Below are positions 35,687 through 46,766 of a DNA stretch of 64,000 nt, piece by piece; positions within the stretch are counted from its first letter, which is position 1; the number at the start of each line of letters is the position of its first letter. Position numbers and translations under genes: made by a program. A model generated the notes under the pieces. It did not search any database and was not told where the DNA came from. It was given only the letters and a program-made list of their open reading frames with translations. The DNA is taken from contig OY856186.1 of NCBI GenBank assembly GCA_963693315.1, positions 138,044,439 to 138,108,438 of the forward strand, read 5' to 3'. Source of the DNA: Diogma glabrata (Eukaryota > Arthropoda > Insecta > Diptera > Cylindrotomidae).

Positions 35687-36972
35687 GGTCATTCAATAAG
35701 TCCGTAGGATGACACATAGATGGCGTTACTAGAATTTTTTCCATATGATTTTTATTTAGTACTAACCTTCAAACGATACGTGTATAAATTTGACAGCAAT
35801 CTGACTATTTATTCGTGAGTTATAGCATTTTGTGTGAAGCAACTTTTGTTTTTGAAAAAAAATGGAAAAAAGTGAATTTCGAATTTTAATAAAGCATTGC
35901 TTTTTGATGAAAAAAAATACAGTGGAAACCAAACAATGGCTTGATAAACATTATCCAAACTCTGCTCCATCGAGACAAATGGTAGAGAAGTGGATGGCTG
36001 AATTTAAATGTGGTCGTAGCAGCACAAAAGATGCAGAGCGCAGTGGACGCCCAAATGAGGCTGTTATTCCAGAAAACATAAAAAAAATCCACAAATTGGT
36101 TATGAACGATCGCAAATTGAAGGTGCACGAAATAGCTGACATTGTAAAGGTAGCAGATGGTAGTGTTTTTACCATTTTACATGAACATTTGGGTATGCGA
36201 AAGCTCTGTGCAAATTGGGTGCCGCATGAGCTCACAGTCGACCAAAAACAACAACGAATTGATGCTTCGGAGAAGTCTTTGGCACTGTTAAACCGCAATA
36301 AAAGGGAATTCTATCGTAGATATGTGACAATGGATGAGACATGGCTTCACAATTACACACCAGAATCCAAAAGACAGTCAGCTGAGTGGACAGCAGTCGA
36401 CGAACCGAATCCAAAGCGAGCAAAGACGCAACAGTCGGCCGGTAAGGTGATGGCGTCTGTATTTTGGGATACGAACGGAATAATATTCATCGACTATCTC
36501 CAAAAAGGAACCACCATCAACAGCGAGTATTACTGTGAACTTTTGGATCGATTGAAGGCTGAAATCGCAAAGAAACGGCCACATTTGCAAAAGAAAAAAG
36601 TGTTGTTTCACCAAGATAATGCACCGTGTCACAGATCGATGAAAACGATGGCAAAATTGAATGAATCGGGCTTTGAATTGCTTACCCACCCACCATATTC
36701 TCCAGATTTAGCCCCCAGCGACTTTTTCCTGTTTTCAGATCTCAAGAGAATGCTTGCTGGAAAGAAATTTAAGTCCAATGATGAAGTAATCGCTGAAACT
36801 GAGGCCTATTTTGACGAGAAAGAGAAATCGTACTATAAAAGTGGTATAGAAAAGTTGGAAAATCGCTATACTCGTTGTATCGCCCTCGAAGGCAACTACG
36901 TTGAATAAAAAAATCGAGTTTTGTCAAAATGTTGTTTTTTTCTTACTTATCCTACGGACTTATTGAACGACC
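35687..36972 (+). mobile_element. Full-length mariner element (irritans type)
   Basis: The element is 1286 bp and is flanked by TA (35685-35686 and 36973-36974). The terminal inverted repeats start ggtcattcaataagtccgta on the left, and the right end differs by one base (gttc for attc) over the first 25 bp. It encodes one open transposase frame. Length, ends and an intact gene fit a complete, recently active copy. It inserted in the older 622-bp-family repeat. Confidence 0.95.
35862..36908 (+). CDS. Mariner transposase, 348 aa, apparently intact
   Basis: A nuclear cut-and-paste transposase. The first ~110 residues form the paired helix-turn-helix DNA-binding region. WVPHEL (119-124) is the linker motif of mariners. 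The catalytic acidic triad is visible as D158 (in VTMDETWLH), D252 (in HQDNAPCH) and D287 (in YSPDLAPSDFFLF), with 34 residues between the last two, i.e. DD34D. It ends in ALEGNYVE. Length equals that of known irritans-subfamily transposases such as Himar1. The start at 35862 follows an A-rich context about 175 bp inside the left end, and no upstream in-frame ATG within the element is needed. No stop, shift or missing key residue was seen. Whether it is expressed or active is unknown. Confidence 0.95.
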   Translation: MEKSEFRILIKHCFLMKKNTVETKQWLDKHYPNSAPSRQMVEKWMAEFKCGRSSTKDAERSGRPNEAVIPENIKKIHKLVMNDRKLKVHEIADIVKVADGSVFTILHEHLGMRKLCANWVPHELTVDQKQQRIDASEKSLALLNRNKREFYRRYVTMDETWLHNYTPESKRQSAEWTAVDEPNPKRAKTQQSAGKVMASVFWDTNGIIFIDYLQKGTTINSEYYCELLDRLKAEIAKKRPHLQKKKVLFHQDNAPCHRSMKTMAKLNESGFELLTHPPYSPDLAPSDFFLFSDLKRMLAGKKFKSNDEVIAETEAYFDEKEKSYYKSGIEKLENRYTRCIALEGNYVE

Positions 36973-37487
36973 TAGTATAATGTTTTGGTACTGTTTCCAA
37001 TATTTCTGCATATACTTCCGGTTTGTCACTTCCGGTTAAATGTTTTTTTTAAAGTATTTATCCCTACTGTAGCCTACAGTTTCAAATCGATTTCGTTAAA
37101 CGTTGGTAAAAGGTTTCAATCAATATGAGAAAGATTTCATTAGCTTTTGGGGTACATAAGACAAAGGGTTGGGGGTCCGCCATACAACAGGTAGTTCTTA
37201 TCATTATGTTTTAATATTTGTTGGGAGCATACAACATCCATACGTGAATGAATTTCGATAAAACTTTAAAAAAAGTTGCAAATATTTATGGCAAGGAACT
37301 GATTAGTTTTTTGAGCGATAGTGAAAAATTGGTGGGAGGTCCTCCGAGCACCAGTTTTTTGAAAACTCAATATTATCGGTACCTGAGATTCAAATTGGAT
37401 GAAACTTGATACATAAGTCATTAGTACAGTTAACAATAGCATCCCAAATGTTGGTTTTTCACTTTCAGTAAAAAACTTTTTGCAATT

Positions 37488-37676
37488 TTTGGACCAATAG
37501 GTAAATGTAAAAACATTCGTTTATTGTATGTCACAGTTTCAAATGACCTACTCTGGAACGATCATGTAATGGCGATGGCAAAAAGCGCGTCTAAAAAACT
37601 CGGCCTCCTAAATAAATGCAAAAAAATTTTCACTCCATACCAATTGCTCCATGTTTATAAGTCCTATAATGCATAC
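37488..37676 (+). pseudogene. Internal scrap of the Jockey/CR1-group LINE RT
   Basis: About 190 bp nearly identical to 59597-59775 of the LINE at 56.7 kb (ttcaaatgacctactctgg, tggcgatggcaaaaagcgc, ccaattgctccatgtttata). It is cut on both sides inside the coding region. There are only a handful of differences, including a one-base insertion in the A-run. The rest of the element is absent. Confidence 0.85.
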
Positions 37677-38437
37677 TGTTTTTTTTATGAAATGTGAATT
37701 ATTTATTATTTTTATTTAATATTAATTATTTTTTTTAAAGTAAATGTGGTTCAACTTGTGATTGAAGTGAATAAATAAAATGAATTTGCTTATAAATATA
37801 TTTATATGATTATGCTTTTTTGTGACCATTGTGTAAATTTGTCATCAAATGATGACATAAATAGACCACTATCAACGAAAAAACATATGCAAAAAAATTT
37901 TATCTCTTTTAAAGTTAAATACTGTATGTAAAATCCTAAAACATATCAAAAGTTTTCTGGATAGTTTTTATAAAATGAATGAAAATAATTACGAGAGTCA
38001 TATAAATTTATTGTGTTATTTCCAGTGATTTTATAATAGTGACAATTCAACTCACTAAATAAAGTTTCGATAAGGTCCAATAAAAACGCTTCATTTACTA
38101 TTTTTTAACAAATCAAAACGAATTATATCGATTATTTTTCTCTGGTGGGAAGGAACAGCGAATTATAGTGACTATTTTCGGCCTAATTAATATATTAATT
38201 TAAAACTAGAGATATTGAGATTGATATTTTTTATATAAGATATTTTAAGATAGATTTAAGATATTTTTTTTGCTTAATGAGATAATTTTTTTTTATTTAT
38301 AATTCTGTTTAGAAGATAATTATTAGTTTCTAATTAAAATTTTTTCTACAAATTATTCAATAATACAAAATTATATAAAAATGCAATTTGCAAATAATAA
38401 AAATGTGCGTTTTCATTCATAAATGATTGCATGTTTA
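37677..38437. other. AT-rich stretch, no gene seen
   Basis: No domain-bearing frame or repeat was recognised. Confidence 0.5.
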
Positions 38438-39579
38438 TTAGGGTGGCCCTTAGATTACACTAGAATTTTTTTTCATTGTACAGTTTGCGGCACCCTCCCA
38501 TTTCGTGTGAATACCCATAAAAATATTATTTGCCAAATCTGATATCAATCGGTCAATTCTAAGACGTGCCTCCGGCCACTTAGAGTTGAGAAATTTTGTT
38601 CTGGACCTTAAAAAAAACATTTTTATTTTTTGTGCGACACCATCTCATTTCGTGTCAATACCCATAACAAAATTATGTGTAAAAATTGAAATCAATCGTT
38701 CAACTCTAAGGGGTGCCCCCGGCCACTTAAAGTTGAGAGGATTGGTTGTGACCATTACAAAAAAAAATTTAATTTTTGGTACGACACCCTCCCATTTGGT
38801 GGTACGACACCCTCCCATTTTAAATTTTTCTTTGTAAAACGGCCACAACAAAACCTTCAACTTTGAGTGGCCGGGGCACCCCTTAGAATTGACCGATGGA
38901 TTTCAAATTTTGCAAATAATATTTTTAGGGGTATTGACATGAAATGGGAGGGTCTCGCACAAAAATTAACATTTTTCTTTATAATGGCCACAACCAAACC
39001 TCTCAACTTTAAGTGACCGCGGGCACCCCTTAGAGTTGACCGATTCATTTCAATTTTACACTTAATATTTTTATGGGTATTGACACCAAATGGGAGGGTG
39101 TCGTACAAAAAATTTAAATTTTTCTTTGCAATGGCCACAACCAAACCTATCAACTTCAAGTGGCTGGGGGCACCCCTTAGAGTTGAACGATTGATTTCAA
39201 TTTTTACACATAATTTTGTATGCGTATTCACACGAAATGAGAGGGTGTCGCACAACAAATAAAAAAGTTTTTTTAAAGGTAACCAAACCTATCAACTTCA
39301 AGTGGCTGGGGGCACCCCTTAGAGTTGAACGATTGATTTCAATTTTTACACATAATTTTTTATGCGTATTCACACGAAATGAGAGGGTGTCGCACAACAA
39401 ATAAAAAAGTTTTTTTAAAGGTCCAGAACAAAATTTCTCAACTTTAAGTGGCCGGAGGCACGTCTTAGAATTGACCGATTGATATCAGATTTTGCAAATA
39501 ATATTTTTAAAGGTATTGACACGAAATGGGAGGGTGCCGTACAAAAAATAAAAATTTTTGTTTATAAGGGCCACCCTAA
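38438..39579. mobile_element. Compound foldback element of ~145-bp modules
   Basis: The ends are inverted copies (ttagggtggccctta at 38438, taagggccaccctaa ending at 39579), and similarity continues inward for over 140 bp. The interior is built of ~142-149-bp modules carrying a caccctcccatttcgtg word, a tatcaatcg(g/t)tcaa word and a gcc(c/t)ccggccactt word. About 2.5 modules point one way (38490-38810) and five point the other way (module landmark at 38873, 39021, 39167, 39310, 39456). The flanks catgttta and gttgttta match at 6 of 8 positions. The 133-codon minus frame across the modules repeats a peptide but is not credible as a gene. Confidence 0.82.
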
Positions 39580-39752
39580 GTTGTTTATGTTTATGTGTCA
39601 AAACTAAATTACAAATTTATGACATTTATGCGCCTACTAAGATGAAATAAAATTTAATTTTGTTTGACAACAAAGGATTATGTTGTATGAAATAATGTTA
39701 CTATTTCTGTTCGTTAAATTGTCTGCTAAATACAACTCGTCATCAAATTATT

Positions 39753-39873
39753 AGTCGATTATTTTTCAACATTACCACTCATGCCATTTGAGGTTAAAAA
39801 TTTCCCTCGTGTGCTACGCGCACTCGGGACCTCAAATGACATTCGTAATAATGATTATGAAAAATAATCGACT
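39753..39873. repeat. 121-bp imperfect hairpin
   Basis: The left arm agtcgattatttttcaac...catttgaggt faces acctcaaatgac...gaaaaataatcgact. The centre is ctcgtgtgctacgcgcactcg, itself self-complementary. A structurally similar but different hairpin is at 14827-14926. Confidence 0.75.
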
Positions 39874-40824
39874 ATTTTTGGACGACTCGTGATATTATAT
39901 ATGAATATTTTATAATGGACAAGCAATATTTTCTAACGATACGAACAAATATTTTAGTTATGTAAATATTTTCAAAGTATGTTATGAAAACTTGCTGACA
40001 AATTCTTTTCGCTATATGGACAAATTAATTTTTTATTCCTAAAATAGCAAAAATTATATGTGTGGTTATAATAAAATCTAAAACGTATCCAAACCGTCAA
40101 TCTTTGTTCATTTTTTTTATACAGTCGCAGGGAGGGAGAAACTATTATTTTTTGTGGTAGGTTTTTTTCTTATAGATTTAAAAGAGAGATTTTGAATCAA
40201 ATGAAAAATTTACGCAAGTCTATGGAAAGACATAACTGTTTCTCTCTAATTCAAATAAAGGAAAACAAACAAACAAAAAAACGATATGACATAAGAGGAG
40301 TTAGCGGAAAAATTAGTTGTGGTGATCGGTTGCTTGAAACGCAATAAAATAACATGGCGACAATGTTTGATTTTAACTACAGAATTATTAACGAGTGAAT
40401 GTGAAAGGGGCTAACTTTGACTACGTGATAGTTATTCCATAATTATATTTTTGCATTTGCCTCGAAACAACAGAAGCTGAAGACTGGACCATCACAGGAT
40501 CTTAATCATCATCACCATCAGGAAAGTTATTTTTATTACTTCTCTTATATTTATCTACAGATATTATAGTTCTTTCCCACGTTCACTGAAAAAAATACTG
40601 ACGTGTATGCAATAAAATGAGTCATTGTATTAATAATAATTTTATTGATTCTTGTTCGATGGACACTTTTATTAATAACACAAACTTCTGTTTATTATTT
40701 AATAACAGAAATTATAAATCAATAAAAAGTTTGTTAATAAAAAACCAGCCTATTTTTTCTATTTTTGTTTTGTATATATCAATAAACCAGTTTTTAATTC
40801 AATAATGGATATCATAAATAAACT
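39874..40824. other. AT-rich stretch, no gene seen
   Basis: A 62-codon plus frame at 40617-40805 is Asn/Ile-rich and unrecognised. Nothing else noted. Confidence 0.5.
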
Positions 40825-40982
40825 CTCATAACAGCAACGAAATTCGCCGAGCACCCATCTGGATCACGTAGTTTCTTTCAGGCAGTTAAATCAGTCCAGA
40901 GCAATTTTGCTCGATCCTTTATTCCATCATTAGTTCTAAGTGACATTCCCTTGAACGACTCGAAAGAGAAGGCAGATCTTTT

Positions 40983-42660
40983 TTGTCGTATTTTCGCAAA
41001 AACTCAAGCATAGTTGAACCACCCCATTCTCCTACACTCATTTCCCCAATTGTAACAAAAACGAAACCAATTATTTTTCGTTGCAATATTGTACGGAGAA
41101 CGCTTCTTTCTTTCAATATCAACAAATTTGCTGGCCCCGACGGTATTCTACCCCGTATTCTTAAAAACTTTGCAAGGCAACTAGCTCCAAATTTAACAAA
41201 AATTTTCTATTTATCTTATAAAACCAAAATATTTCCCGATTCTTGGAAGCTGGCCAGTGTTCAACCCATATCAAAGAAAGGCAGTAAGATAGACCCTAAC
41301 AATTATAGACCAATTGCAATTCTGTCGGTTTTGGCTAAAATATTTGAAAAATATGTTAACTACAATCTAATAAATTATTTGGAAACATCGCGAATTATTG
41401 ATGATAAGCAGTATGATTTTCGTAGAAGTCATGCAACAGGTGATTTGTTAGCCTACGTTTCCCATCTCTGGAACAAATTGCTGGAAAACTATGGTGAAAT
41501 ATTCAGTATTTCACTTGACAATTCTAAAGCATTTGATAGAGTGTGGCATAAAAATCTGATAGCTAGATTAAAATCTGATGGCATAGACCATCTTACTGTC
41601 TCATGGATTCATAGTTTTCTTACAGGTGGTCGCCAGTTTCATATTAATTTAGATGGTATCACATCCAATATTTTCACAACCAATGCTGGGGTTCCCCAAG
41701 GTTCTACAGTCTCACCAACCTTGTTTCTTCTATACGTTAATGATTTACTTATTTCCATAGTTTCGCTGATGACAGCACATTGCATGCATCACATGCATCT
41801 CCTAAATTTTGACCTCATACTGCAGTTACCACTAATGCTGCTAATTGATTCTATCAACAAAGACCTGGATTGTATAATGGAATGGGGTGATCGTAATCTT
41901 GTTCCATTTAATCCAAATAAAACCAAACTATGCCATCTTTCACGAATAGAGCGACGTAAAAATTTCCCTATTAAGATAAACCATGAGGTAAACCATGAAC
42001 CATAAACATGTGTTCAACCTCGCTAAATCCGCAATGCAAAAATTAGGATTCTTGAGTCGATGTAAAAAGTATTTCAATCCCAATCAAATTTTGCTAATTT
42101 TCAAGTCCTTTATTCGTCCATGTATGGAATATTGCTTTTATGTTTGGGGAGGTGCTTGTCAGTCAACAATAAAATGTCTAGACATTTTCTTGTTGACTGA
42201 CAAGCACCTCACCAAACATGACAGCAATATTCCATACATGGACGAATAAAGGACTTGAAAATTAGCAAAATTTGATTGGGATTTAAATACTTTAAATACA
42301 GAGTCTAGACTCTGTACAGAGAAAAGCAATACGGTTGATTGGTTATACCGACCTAACGGACCAGCTTGATTCACTCCAGCGCAGTAGAAATGTGGATTGA
42401 CAATCTACTATAAATGTAACTTTAGCGAATTCTCTTCTAAGGGAATTCAAAATATCCTTCCATCGTGAGCGGCGCAGTATAATCGACAAACAAGAGCTGC
42501 CGAGTAATCCGATCCATTTGTTGTACAAATACCTCGTTGTAGAACCGTGTCCTTCCAGAACGACTATTTTAATAGAGTGGCCAAATTGTGGAACTCAATG
42601 CCCTCTTCTGTATTTTCCGATGAATTTTCCCCTCAGGCATTTAAAGAAAATGTCCATCAT
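40983..42660 (+). pseudogene. LINE reverse transcriptase, frameshifted
   Basis: The 340-codon frame 40983-42005 carries FAGPDGILPRIL, NNYRPIAILSVLAKIFEK, SLDNSKAFDRVWHKNLI and NAGVPQGSTVSPTLFLLYVND. The catalytic FADD codons are present at 41762-41773 but in another frame, so the predicted protein lacks them. The frame is regained by about 41850 (SINKDLDCIMEWGDRNLV). A further shift near 42000 leads to NLAKSAMQKLGFLSRCKKYF, then the palindrome breaks the thumb region. In the family this enzyme copies element RNA at a nicked target. This copy is dead. Confidence 0.82.
42069..42290. repeat. 111-bp-arm palindrome inside the LINE
   Basis: The arms 42069-42179 and 42180-42290 are inverted copies with no spacer and few mismatches, centred on aaaatgtctagacatttt. 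The right arm is absent from the related LINE copy at 27640-27690, which reads straight through gtctagac into the following coding sequence. A second small palindrome (acagagtctagactctgt, 42298-42315) marks where the normal sequence resumes. Confidence 0.92.
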
Positions 42661-42944
42661 CATTTAAAACAAATAATATAGTTATCCCTATATCCTCATT
42701 ACTTCCATTTTCCTCATCTCCTTCCTTTATAATTGACATGGTATCTTCGGATGTTCAAAGAGTCTGAATAATGATTACATATTTCATATGTACTATGCTA
42801 AACATGTCTAACTAATTAATGAAAAAAAAAGAACAAAATTAGAACCTCTATAAGGTTTTGCTACATTAACTATATCTATAGAGGAATTGTACAACATTTT
42901 TATATTGTAATTTTAAAACTAAAAGCAAAAATGCTACTTTGGAT

Positions 42945-43470
42945 ATGATCCAGGTTTGCTTAAAAATGAAAGATCTGCATTCATTTCAAAATTGGACAAA
43001 ATTGCCCGCCATTCTGCCGAAAACCTTTAAGTTAGAATCTTCAATAACTTTTGATCTTGGATTTCAGTCGTATTTAAACTGAGTTTATTAGACATGGCTA
43101 AATATATAATTTACATAAATGTAAAAAATATATACTATGGAATTGGTCTCCAAGTTGGTTATTAATTAAATAATTATTAAATTTGTAGATTTAATAAAAA
43201 TGTTTTATTTTTCTAACAACTTTTTATATGAGTTTATTACTTGGTTTTACTACTGTTTCCAATATTTCTGCGCACGAACTAACGGTTTGTCACTTTCAGC
43301 TAAAAAGTTTTTTTAGGCGTTTATCCCTACTACAGTTACAAATCGATTTTCATGAAACGTTGGTTAAATATTTCAATCAATGTGATAAAGATTTCATTAG
43401 CTGTTCAGGTACATTGGACAACGGGTTGGAATATAAAATATTATATTGAAAAATATAATTTTTGATTTTC
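42945..43470. repeat. 622-bp-family repeat, copy C (partial)
   Basis: The words aaagatctgcattcattt, ttccaatatttctgcgc, a ttgtcacttt word and cattagctgttcaggtacattgg follow the order seen in copies A and B. The middle portion around 43090-43230 is diverged or replaced by AT-rich sequence. Confidence 0.65.
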
Positions 43471-43778
43471 TATCAATTAAAACTAGATTTGTCCATAATG
43501 AAAAAAGCTTGCCAGATTCATTCATAATATTTTTCGAGAATATTTACATAACTTTTATATTTGTTTATGTGGTTTGAAAATATTGCTTGTCCATTGTAAA
43601 ATATTTGAGATTTAACTCTTAAATCACTGAAAATAACACAATAACTTTAAATTACTCTCGTAACTATTTTCACTCATTTTATAAAAATTAACACAACTAT
43701 AAAGAAAACATTTAATTTGTTTTTGCTGTTTACGTTTAGAATTGTTGATAATTTATAATTAAATAAAAAAGATTGTTC

Positions 43779-44411
43779 CTTTTTTGTAAATAAAATTCCT
43801 TGTTGTTATTTCGCAGAGTTTTTATTATTAATAAATTAACTATTTAGTTATATTTAATTAAAACGCTCGATCTGATTTCGATTTTTACATCATCTTCAGG
43901 AGCTTACAAAAGACTGATTTAAATTTAAAATTTAAATTATCATAATTACATTATGGTAACTCAATATAGCTTAATTATTATCTTTTATGTATGTATATTT
44001 TTTTTATATCCTTTATATCCTTCCTGTCATTAAAATATTTTTGCACCTCCTCCAAATTGTCATTGATTTTAGTTTTATGTTTATTAATTTTATGACCTCC
44101 AATTTATCAATGAATATAAAATGTTCAAAAATAAAGGCATTTTAATATTACCTAACACCGATGCCAACTCCTTAAGAGTTTAAGTTATGTATAAGAATAA
44201 GAAGTTTTTTTTTGTAATATGTATATTGAGTTACCATACTGTAATTATGATAATTTAAATTTTAAATTTAAATCAGTCTTTTGTAAGCTCCTGAAGATGA
44301 TGTTGTAAATCGAAATCAGATCGAGCGTATTAATTATATATAACTAAATAGTTAATTTATTAATAGTTTTACTCTGCGAAATAACAACAAGGAATTTTAC
44401 TTACAAAAAAG
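43779..44411. repeat. Long inverted repeat with Penelope-like terminal motif
   Basis: Arms of about 190 bp (43779-43968 and 44223-44411) are inverted copies, with a ~254-bp spacer. Each arm contains the string agctcctgaagatgatg followed by a cgaaatcagatcgagcg word. Penelope-like elements characteristically carry a CTGAAGATG...CGAAACG-type motif near their ends, so a pair of opposed Penelope-like terminal segments is a good candidate. No protein frame lies between the arms. Confidence 0.7.
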
Positions 44412-44554
44412 TATTCATCATGTTTCGTCAAGTACGAGCGGTAAAATCTATCGAATTTAAAAAGATCGTGGCTAAAATTAAATACCAATCAAAATGAAAA
44501 AAGACAAATTGAATATGTTCCTCTTCATACAATTTTAAAGTTATGATCTCTCTA

Positions 44555-45222
44555 TAGCACCATCAGCGACAACCTCTGGTCCGCACTCATATGCCTTGGT
44601 ATCCGAGCGAAACTTCCCGAGCAGAAATTTCTTAGGGCTCAAATACGGCCCTGATCAGGTTAGCCCTATTTTGATAGGGCCCTGATCATGAGTGTAACGC
44701 TTTTCCCTAATCAGGCCCTGATTGGAATAAACGGATCAGGCACTGATCAAGTTTTCCATATAAAATTAAATAGGGCAAACCCTAGTAAGGCATTTTGTAT
44801 CAGGCCCTGATCAGATTGCCCCGCTAGGGGTCAGATACGAAAAACCAAATCAGGGCCGGATGTATCCAAATAAGGTTTGCCCTAACAGGGTATTCCAATT
44901 CAGGTCCGGAACAGGCCCACATCAGATTGCCCTAATAGGGCTTGCCCTATCTGACCCTGATCAGGCCCTGACTGTATTCAGGCTTTCCCTAACTAATTTC
45001 TGCTCGGGTTGTTTCTCTGTGCAAACTCACAACATCAGGATCAAACTGTAGATTAGTAATCGAAGGGACAGTTACTGACTCTTTTGATATAACATCAGGT
45101 GCTCGACAAGATGATACACTCGCGCTCGTTCGATTTAATTTGGCGCTAGAGTACGCGATAAGAAAAAGCCGTATTAAGACACAAAACTGCATATTTAACA
45201 TATCTAGTCAAATTCTTGGGTA
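44555..45222 (+). pseudogene. RTE-like LINE fragment split by a MITE
   Basis: 44555-44615 plus 45009-45222 align with 47472-47738 of the following element (gcaacctctggtccgcactc, tagtaatcgaagggacagt, aaaagccgtattaag). The piece covers the RT fingers/palm up to just before the YADD box and stops at an attcttgg word. It directly abuts what looks like the 5' UTR of the next element. Confidence 0.8.
44616..45008. mobile_element. 393-bp MITE with TT target duplication
   Basis: The terminal inverted repeats begin cccgagcagaaatt and share ttaggg shortly inward. The interior is a dense series of ccctgatcagg, agggc and tgccct words. The empty site is known from the paralogue at 47527-47537 (gcgaaacttgtttctc): here gcgaaactt, then the element, then ttgtttctc, so two bases (TT) are duplicated. 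No coding frame was found. The superfamily is not recognised. Confidence 0.88.
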
Positions 45223-45631
45223 GTGAAATCTGAAATTCTACGTCCACGCCGTGCTACCTGGGTAACGCTAACAGAATTAGGTTGGTGTAGTTGAGAGGGG
45301 CAGAGTAAATACTGCTTATACTCAATGATACTGCACCATGGCGAGTCATTGGCGCCACCAAACCAATGCAACTCAAGCGTCTGTTTTCCATATTAGGGGG
45401 CTTGGAGCGGGCGTCTGTCTTGGATCAAGCGGCTCGCTATATAAACATGTAAAAAGGTTGTTTCTGGTGACCTTAAGATGCAGAACGAACACATTCACGA
45501 AAATTTGGGTTGGGCGAAGGGCTAACACCCCATTTCCGTAAAAAATTACTTTTCATGAATTCCGGCCTCGGATTATCTCGGATTGATTATTAGAACGACC
45601 TCGGAAGCTATACCCAGACTACGATTTAAAA

Positions 45632-46708
45632 ATGGGAAACTGGAACGTGCTAAGCCTTAGAATACCAGGAGATCTACTAAAACTTACAAACCAAATCGAT
45701 AGCTATACACTAGATATAGTGGCGTTACAAGAACTAAGATGGCCAGGGAGTGGAACCCACGAAACAGCCAAGGGATACACTCTCTACTATTGCGGTCATG
45801 AAACGGAGGAGAATTTGGAGTTGGCTTTCTCATACATTGCCGCGTGAATCAACATATTATCGACTTTTGCCCAATTAATATGCGGATATGCACAATGAGA
45901 ATCCATACGCAAAAATTTAATATAACGATCATCAATGTTCATGCACCTACTGAAGACAAAGCAGATGACATTAAAGACCTGTTCTTTCTAGAACTCAAAG
46001 AAATCATCAATAACATCCCGCGGCCCGATATAAAATCGTGGTAGGTGACGCGCAAAAATGCGCAATGCGCAAATTGGTAGAAGTGCAGAACTTAAAACAC
46101 ATGTCGGCCCTAACCGCTTGCATCATACTAGTAACAATAGCGGCTTTTGCGCAGCTGAACTGGCTATGATGTATGATCTAGTAATTTCTAGCACTTTCTT
46201 TCCTCATAAGAGAATCCACAAAGCAACGTGAAAATCAAACGATGGAAGAACTGAAACTCAAATCGATCACGTCATGATTTCTAGGAGACACTCTACTAGT
46301 GTAACTGACGTTCGATCATACAGAAGTGCTGATATGGACACCAATCATATGCTTGGCATCTTTAAGTATAAGTGCAAATTATCAACTACATTTAACAGAC
46401 AAGCAAAAAAGACCGTGCGCTGGAATGTCGAAGCATTTATACACCTGGAAACACTGAATAGATATCAGGAAATAGTAACCCAAAGCATCGAAGAGCATGA
46501 CATCCCGTCTGAGATGCCATTTAACATACAAGAAGAATGGCAAACGCTTCAATCAACCATCATATCCGCAGCACAAACTACAATCGGAAAACGACCACCG
46601 AAATCACATAACGAATGGTTTGATGACGAGTGCCGCGAAAGCATTGAGTACAAACAAAAACTGCGAGAAAAATGGTTAACAAGAAACACCCGAAGCTCCC
46701 AAAACTGA
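45632..46708 (+). pseudogene. RTE-like endonuclease and linker, frameshifted
   Basis: The apurinic-type endonuclease starts MGNWNVLSLRIPG (45632) with VALQELRWPGSG carrying the catalytic Glu. The frame breaks near 45845, then continues as KFNITIINVHAPTEDKADD (45910-45975). IVVGD is encoded near 46030. QIDHVMISRRH at about 46260-46290 and ADMDTNHMLG at about 46330-46360 correspond to the C-terminal catalytic region. Linker words such as NEWFDDECRESIEYK (46610-46655) follow. In the family this domain nicks the target DNA. At least three shifts make it inactive here. Confidence 0.78.
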
Positions 46709-46766
46709 TTATCTATGCGCCAGAAAATCGTCAGTAAAACTCCTACGGAAAAAGAAACGCGAACAC

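Larger units (their letters stand above)
35505..37487. repeat. 622-bp-family repeat, copy B, split by the mariner
   Basis: 35505-35686 matches the leader at 22285-22450 (aaagatctggattcattt, ggcggtctcccga). 36975-37487 continues with ttccaatatttctgc, cacttccggtt, ggggtc and tttgttgggagcata words. The mariner at 35687-36972 interrupts it. On the right it passes into a LINE scrap at 37488. Confidence 0.7.
40825..42830 (+). mobile_element. Jockey/CR1-group LINE, 5'-truncated, with internal palindrome
   Basis: The element is about 2 kb and starts inside the linker upstream of the RT (FFQAVKSVQSNFARSF, about 40860-40910). It contains the RT core and the thumb, and ends after the C-terminal FSPQAFKENVHHHL block (about 42600-42660). 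A ~150-bp 3' UTR with a tggtatcttcgga word leads to an A-run at 42820-42829. The minus-strand copy at 27202-28510 belongs to the same subfamily. The palindrome at 42069-42290 is a later rearrangement. Confidence 0.82.

Noticed and set aside
38857..39400. 133- and 67-codon frames with repeated peptide
   Set aside because: The frames follow the repeat modules, module lengths are not multiples of three, and both strands are open.
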